Source: Topomyia yanbarensis (taxonomy: Eukaryota; Arthropoda; Insecta; Diptera; Culicidae). From it: a DNA stretch of 64,000 nucleotides. The first letter of the stretch is position 1. Every line of letters starts with the position of its first letter. The notes under the pieces are model-generated. The model did not search any database. It saw only the letters and a list, made by a program, of their open reading frames with translations, and was not told where the DNA came from. Below are positions 60,661 to 64,000 of the stretch, piece after piece. The DNA is taken from contig NC_080672.1 in the NCBI RefSeq assembly GCF_030247195.1, forward strand, positions 9,300,001 through 9,364,000, in the 5' to 3' direction. A program made the position numbers and the translations under genes.

Positions 60661-61702
60661 ATGCAGGCAACGTCTGGGATGCATACAGCGATGTCTTCTG
60701 GAATTGTTGCTGGGTCCAAATCGTCGCTGTTGTGCTATCTTATGACAAGCGCCATTTTGTACATTTCGAGAAAAACGATTTTTAAAGTTTGAGATTGAAT
60801 ATCTTGAAACTTATAAATGGTATAAACAATTCAAAGAAGACAATTGATGCTTCTATCTATTCTGCATTAATCTCTCAAATATTACGAAAATTGGTTAACT
60901 ACATTGCGAGTTTTCTTTAAAAATGTAAACAAAAGTCGGTCTCACACGTGTCATAGGTGTGTATTGATGACAAAATTTGTATGGCATGTCATAATCGTGC
61001 ATGGAAAATTTTCCATAGAAAAAAAATCATCAATTATTAACTTTTATTCATATCTTTGGCTTCATTTGGTCTATAAACAATCGGTGAGATGCATTTTGAA
61101 GGAAATGGGAATCTAGAAAAAATAGCTATTCTTGGTTACAGTGTTGCCAAATATGCTATATTTCCAGTTTAAAACTTAAATTGCATTTTTCTCACAGTTC
61201 GTGCATTTTTGTTTCGAAAATGTTTATTCCATTGTGTTTATCAGATAGTTTTACATATAAAAACATCTCATACATAAAGATAATTAGAGCCAATCCCCAG
61301 ACAAAGTCATTTGAAGCAAAAAATTAAAAATTTCTCAGCACGTTTCTCACTATATCTCGGTAACCAAGCAGAATGTCAAAATTCTGTAAACGCCACTTTG
61401 TAGAGATTTTTTAGACAAGTAATGTGGCATATCTAACTCAGTTTACCCCAAAATGGCGTTTGTCATAAGATAGCACAACAGCGACGAAATTCGGTTATTC
61501 ATCATCACAGTCGCTAGGGAACTTTCAACAAAATAACGAAGCTTTTCTCTCTGGTCAACAGTTAATGGCCGCTGCAGGTGCCGTCAACACTAATACCAGA
61601 AGAACTCGTTTGAAACAAACATATTCAGTTAAAAGTATTCATCGTCTCATTAGACACGGAGAAATTGGTGTAAATCCCGGAGATCGTCTCAAAAAACCTT
61701 AG
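60661..61702 (+). pseudogene. 90-codon reading frame split by a MITE
   Basis: An ATG at 60661 opens a frame (MQATSGMHTAMSSG...) that reaches the AAAT duplication at 60718-60721. Beyond the 765-bp MITE and its second AAAT (61487-61490) the frame continues at 61491 through SSSQSLGNFQQNNEAFLSG and a basic stretch (TRRTRLKQTY, RLIRHGEIGVN) to TAG at 61700-61702. The halves fit in phase with 91 codons including the stop, and each half is open for its full length.

That is unlikely by chance but not impossible. The product is unknown; composition is Ser/Asn/Gln-rich then basic. It may be a small host gene, or part of another mobile element. The insertion would disrupt it unless spliced out. Confidence 0.45.
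60722..61486. mobile_element. MITE, 765 bp, copy 2 (CGTCGCTGTTGTGC ends)
   Basis: Same terminal inverted repeats as 5420-6189, with interior blocks such as GAGATTGAATATCTTGAAAC and CTATCTATTCTGCATTAATC identical in both. It is flanked by AAAT at 60718-60721 and 61487-61490. The close similarity of the copies suggests fairly recent activity. Confidence 0.9.
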
Positions 61703-62350
61703 TCTCCGGAGGGGAGGCAACCCTAGTCAAGATAGTCCTCGATTTTGAGATCTCTGGAGATGGATAGGTTCTTTCTGTATCTACAATCAAGGCAAAATTT
61801 CTATACTGTCGGGATGACTTTTTCATAAGCCACCAGATTAGCGTCACTGAAAAAATGACCATCATAATTGTGTGAAGTTGTGATTTTGCATTTCAATAAA
61901 ATCACCACCCTACATTTTCCAAAGATACATACCATAGCGATTGCCAAACTGAGCAATCCATTTTTGTCTAGCCATTTAGGCAAAACTCCCCAATGCCAGA
62001 TCATATCGCACTACATGAAAATCTGCAAGCGACCATAAAACCCCGCAATGACAAACCTTCGTGTTATAAGCAACAAGATATTCCAATTCGAACAACTTTT
62101 TTTTTCATATGCGATTCAACAGAACCACAAGAATATTTCATGCTATTCCAACTGTATAAGGTGTTGAGCCCATTTTAACTCCATTCTTATTATTACACTA
62201 CCCATTCGAAACCGTTGGTTAGAGTATTGCCTGCTTTCTTTGTTTAGTGTAAACTCAAATTGGGATGCTCGACTTGAGTTTATGTAATGTTATCACTTTC
62301 TTAGAAAATAAGTAATGAGATCATTGGTAAGAAATACACATTCCATCTAA
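61703..62350. other. No gene recognised; contains repeat copy at 62190-62310
   Basis: Mostly unassigned. The stretch 62190-62310 is the second copy of the A-box-like repeat seen at 53150-53300. Confidence 0.4.
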
Positions 62351-62774
62351 TGTAAAGACCGGCCAATTACCGAACTAGTGCCCCTAATACGGTCAAAACA
62401 GGCTCGTCATCCTATGTAAATAAACGGTTCACCCGACAAGCTGTCCTCGCTTCCACGCCACCACGCTTTATCTCGTCTCTCGCAGCCGATCGTCGCAGAT
62501 AAACAAATCTTTACAACCAACACCGGTGTGTCGTGTAGTAATTTCACGGCTTTACTGGATGCCGGCGTAGAATGGCTCTGGCAGGAAACCTGTTTCCAGA
62601 TTAGTTCAACTAAACAGATCGAGAGACACCCTACAATTCTCGAGTATCTACTTAGTCTCGTTTGTGACTCTGAGCTGATTGGAAGTGATTTTTTTACTCG
62701 GTCTCTCCCCTGTAGCCGTTTCAGTTCCGCTGTTTGTTTCGATCATCGCGCGTGGTAAACAAAAACAAACGAAA
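62351..62774 (+). other. Upstream flank and leader of the UNC93-like gene
   Basis: The sequence is less AT-rich than its surroundings. A CAGATTAGTTCAAC segment near 62598 could be an initiator, and no TATA box is obvious. The reading frame of the gene stays open upstream to 62679 without an earlier ATG, so the ATG at 62775 (context GAAAATGAAC) is the best start. Confidence 0.4.
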
Positions 62775-63698
62775 ATGAACAACGGAAGTGTGGAAAGCGA
62801 AAGAAATGGTTCAACCACGGGAAAGCAGAATGGCACTGCTGAACAGGACCAATTTGGACCTCGGGAAAATTATCGTGTTATAAAGAATATCGCGGTTCTT
62901 GGATTCGCCTTTATGATTCACTTTACCGCCTTCCACGGGACGTCCAACCTGCAAAGCTCGGTGCACAGCGATGGTTCTCTCGGCGCTTACACATTGGCTG
63001 CGATTTATGGATCGTTGATTTTGTCGAACATCTTTCTGCCAGTTATGATGATCAGGTTGGTTTTCGACTGTGTGACTAATGCGCTGGGGATTCCCTTCGG
63101 GGTGCCGCTGTAGGGAATTTGGTAAATTTTGGGCTGGACTGGTTTTCCGATGCAGATCAAAGTCGAAAGTGAATGTAAAACGGCCGTTCGATTTTGCCGT
63201 CTGTGAATAGTTGTTCTCTGTTCGGGTTCGAGTGTATCAGATTCAAGGTTACTTTATTGATATACATATGTTTATATAGAACAACATGACAGTACAAAGA
63301 GACGCAAGGAGATATCACGTTTCACAATTCGTGTTGCACATTAAAATATGGATGAAAAATAATTAATTGCATTATTTCTTATCATTTTCCTCACATCGTG
63401 CGCAGGTGGCTAGGATGTAAATGGACTATCGTAGTATCGTTCATCGCGTATATGCCGTACATTGCAGCACAGTTCTACCCACGCTTTTACACGCTGATTC
63501 CGGCCGGGTTGGCTGTAGGATTCGGTGGGGGTCCGTTGTGGTGTGCCAAGTGTACGTACCTATCGGTGATGGCCGAGGCATTCAGCATCATCAAGAAGCG
63601 GAAAGTGCAAGCGGATTATTTGATTGTTAAGTTCTTTGGACTGTTTTTCGTGTTCTACCAGCTGGCTCAAGTGTTGGGCAATTTGATCTCATTCTCGG
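62775..63698 (+). CDS. UNC93-like membrane protein, exons 1-2 (3' end outside window)
   Basis: Exons 62775-63055 and 63406-63698 join as ATC AG|G TGG (GT...AG intron) and give the first 191 residues plus one base. The exon 2 donor is TCGG|GTGAGT. The first 36 residues are polar and cytosolic. Membrane segments lie at about 37-55, 71-93, 99-118, 122-142 and 165-187.

Signature pieces are FTAFHGTSNLQSSVHSDGSL (51-70), FYPRFYTLIPAG (117-128) and VKFFGLFFVFYQLAQVLGNL (168-187). These match the N-terminal half of insect UNC93-like proteins (major-facilitator fold, usually 11-12 segments). C. elegans UNC-93 is a regulatory partner of the SUP-9 potassium channel; whether insect members act this way is not shown here. 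No frameshifts are seen. Confidence 0.92.
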
Positions 63699-64000
63699 GT
63701 GAGTAATAGTATCTCGTACGATAGAGCTTGATTGATAAATAGGCGCATTATCACTATGGGTACAGAACTCTACTAGACACACGGAGACAAACCTATAAAC
63801 TTTTAATGATCGTTAGGTATTAGAAAAGCAATCGTAACGACGCTTGCAGTAATAGTCGATGAATCAAACGGCACTAGTTCTTTCCATGCAAAACGTGGTA
63901 TCAATTTTGTTCGGAGTACTAAGCTTGAAAATTACGAATACCATCCAGCAAGTCGTTTTTTATTTAGGATGTATTGTCCAGGCAAACAAAGAAAAGTAAA
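63699..64000 (+). other. Start of intron 2 of the UNC93-like gene
   Basis: Begins with the donor GTGAGT. No further coding sequence or repeat is recognised up to the window edge. Confidence 0.7.

Overview
The window reads as nuclear DNA of a dipteran, most likely a mosquito. It is AT-rich, has spliceosomal introns, poly-Q/poly-H coding stretches, an UNC-93-like gene, and dense LINE, hAT, Tc1/mariner and MITE debris. The species is an inference; culicine is my best guess. Nothing looks bacterial, and I see no CRISPR array, rRNA, intact tRNA or recognisable viral remnant.

Layout. 1-8.3 kb: a Tc1/mariner transposase scrap, a broken minus-strand LINE (332-1978), a LINE endonuclease start (3650-4077), and a nested inverted-repeat element (4082-6325) carrying a 770-bp MITE. 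8364-10976: a five-exon gene whose 659-residue product is low-complexity and has several phosphotyrosine/SH2-type motifs; I could not identify it. 11.5-19.85 kb: a large foldback-like structure built from diverged copies of a roughly 160-bp unit in mirrored order, cut by a 2853-bp hAT element with a perfect 8-bp target duplication. 20.6-29 kb: several dead LINE pieces, tRNA-like repeats and an orphan exon-like segment at 25398-25523. 29.5-35.9 kb: AAATGAAT-type degenerate simple sequence and a direct duplication of about 2.6 kb. 36173-41039 and 53770-57051: two inverted copies of one hAT family, each with its own 8-bp duplication; the first carries nested insertions and a 70-bp inverted duplication, the second splits a LINE reverse transcriptase. 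42-44.7 kb: Tc1/mariner and LINE remnants. 44.7-48.9 kb: mostly featureless, with one candidate promoter. 48926-50548: a TA-flanked element with about 225-bp terminal inverted repeats. 50.9-58.5 kb: LINE and Tc1/mariner fossils. 58.6-61.7 kb: a TA-flanked MITE and a 90-codon reading frame split by a MITE. 62775-63698: the first two coding exons of an UNC93-like membrane protein, which runs off the right edge.

Only two regions are confidently host genes. The other roughly 50 kb is a layered transposon landscape, and nesting gives a partial order of events: LINE before hAT copy 2; hAT copy 1 before the TA element and the LINE piece within it; foldback array before the 2.85-kb hAT. No pathway links the two host genes. 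All joins, family calls and target duplications were made by eye, without alignment software or database searches.
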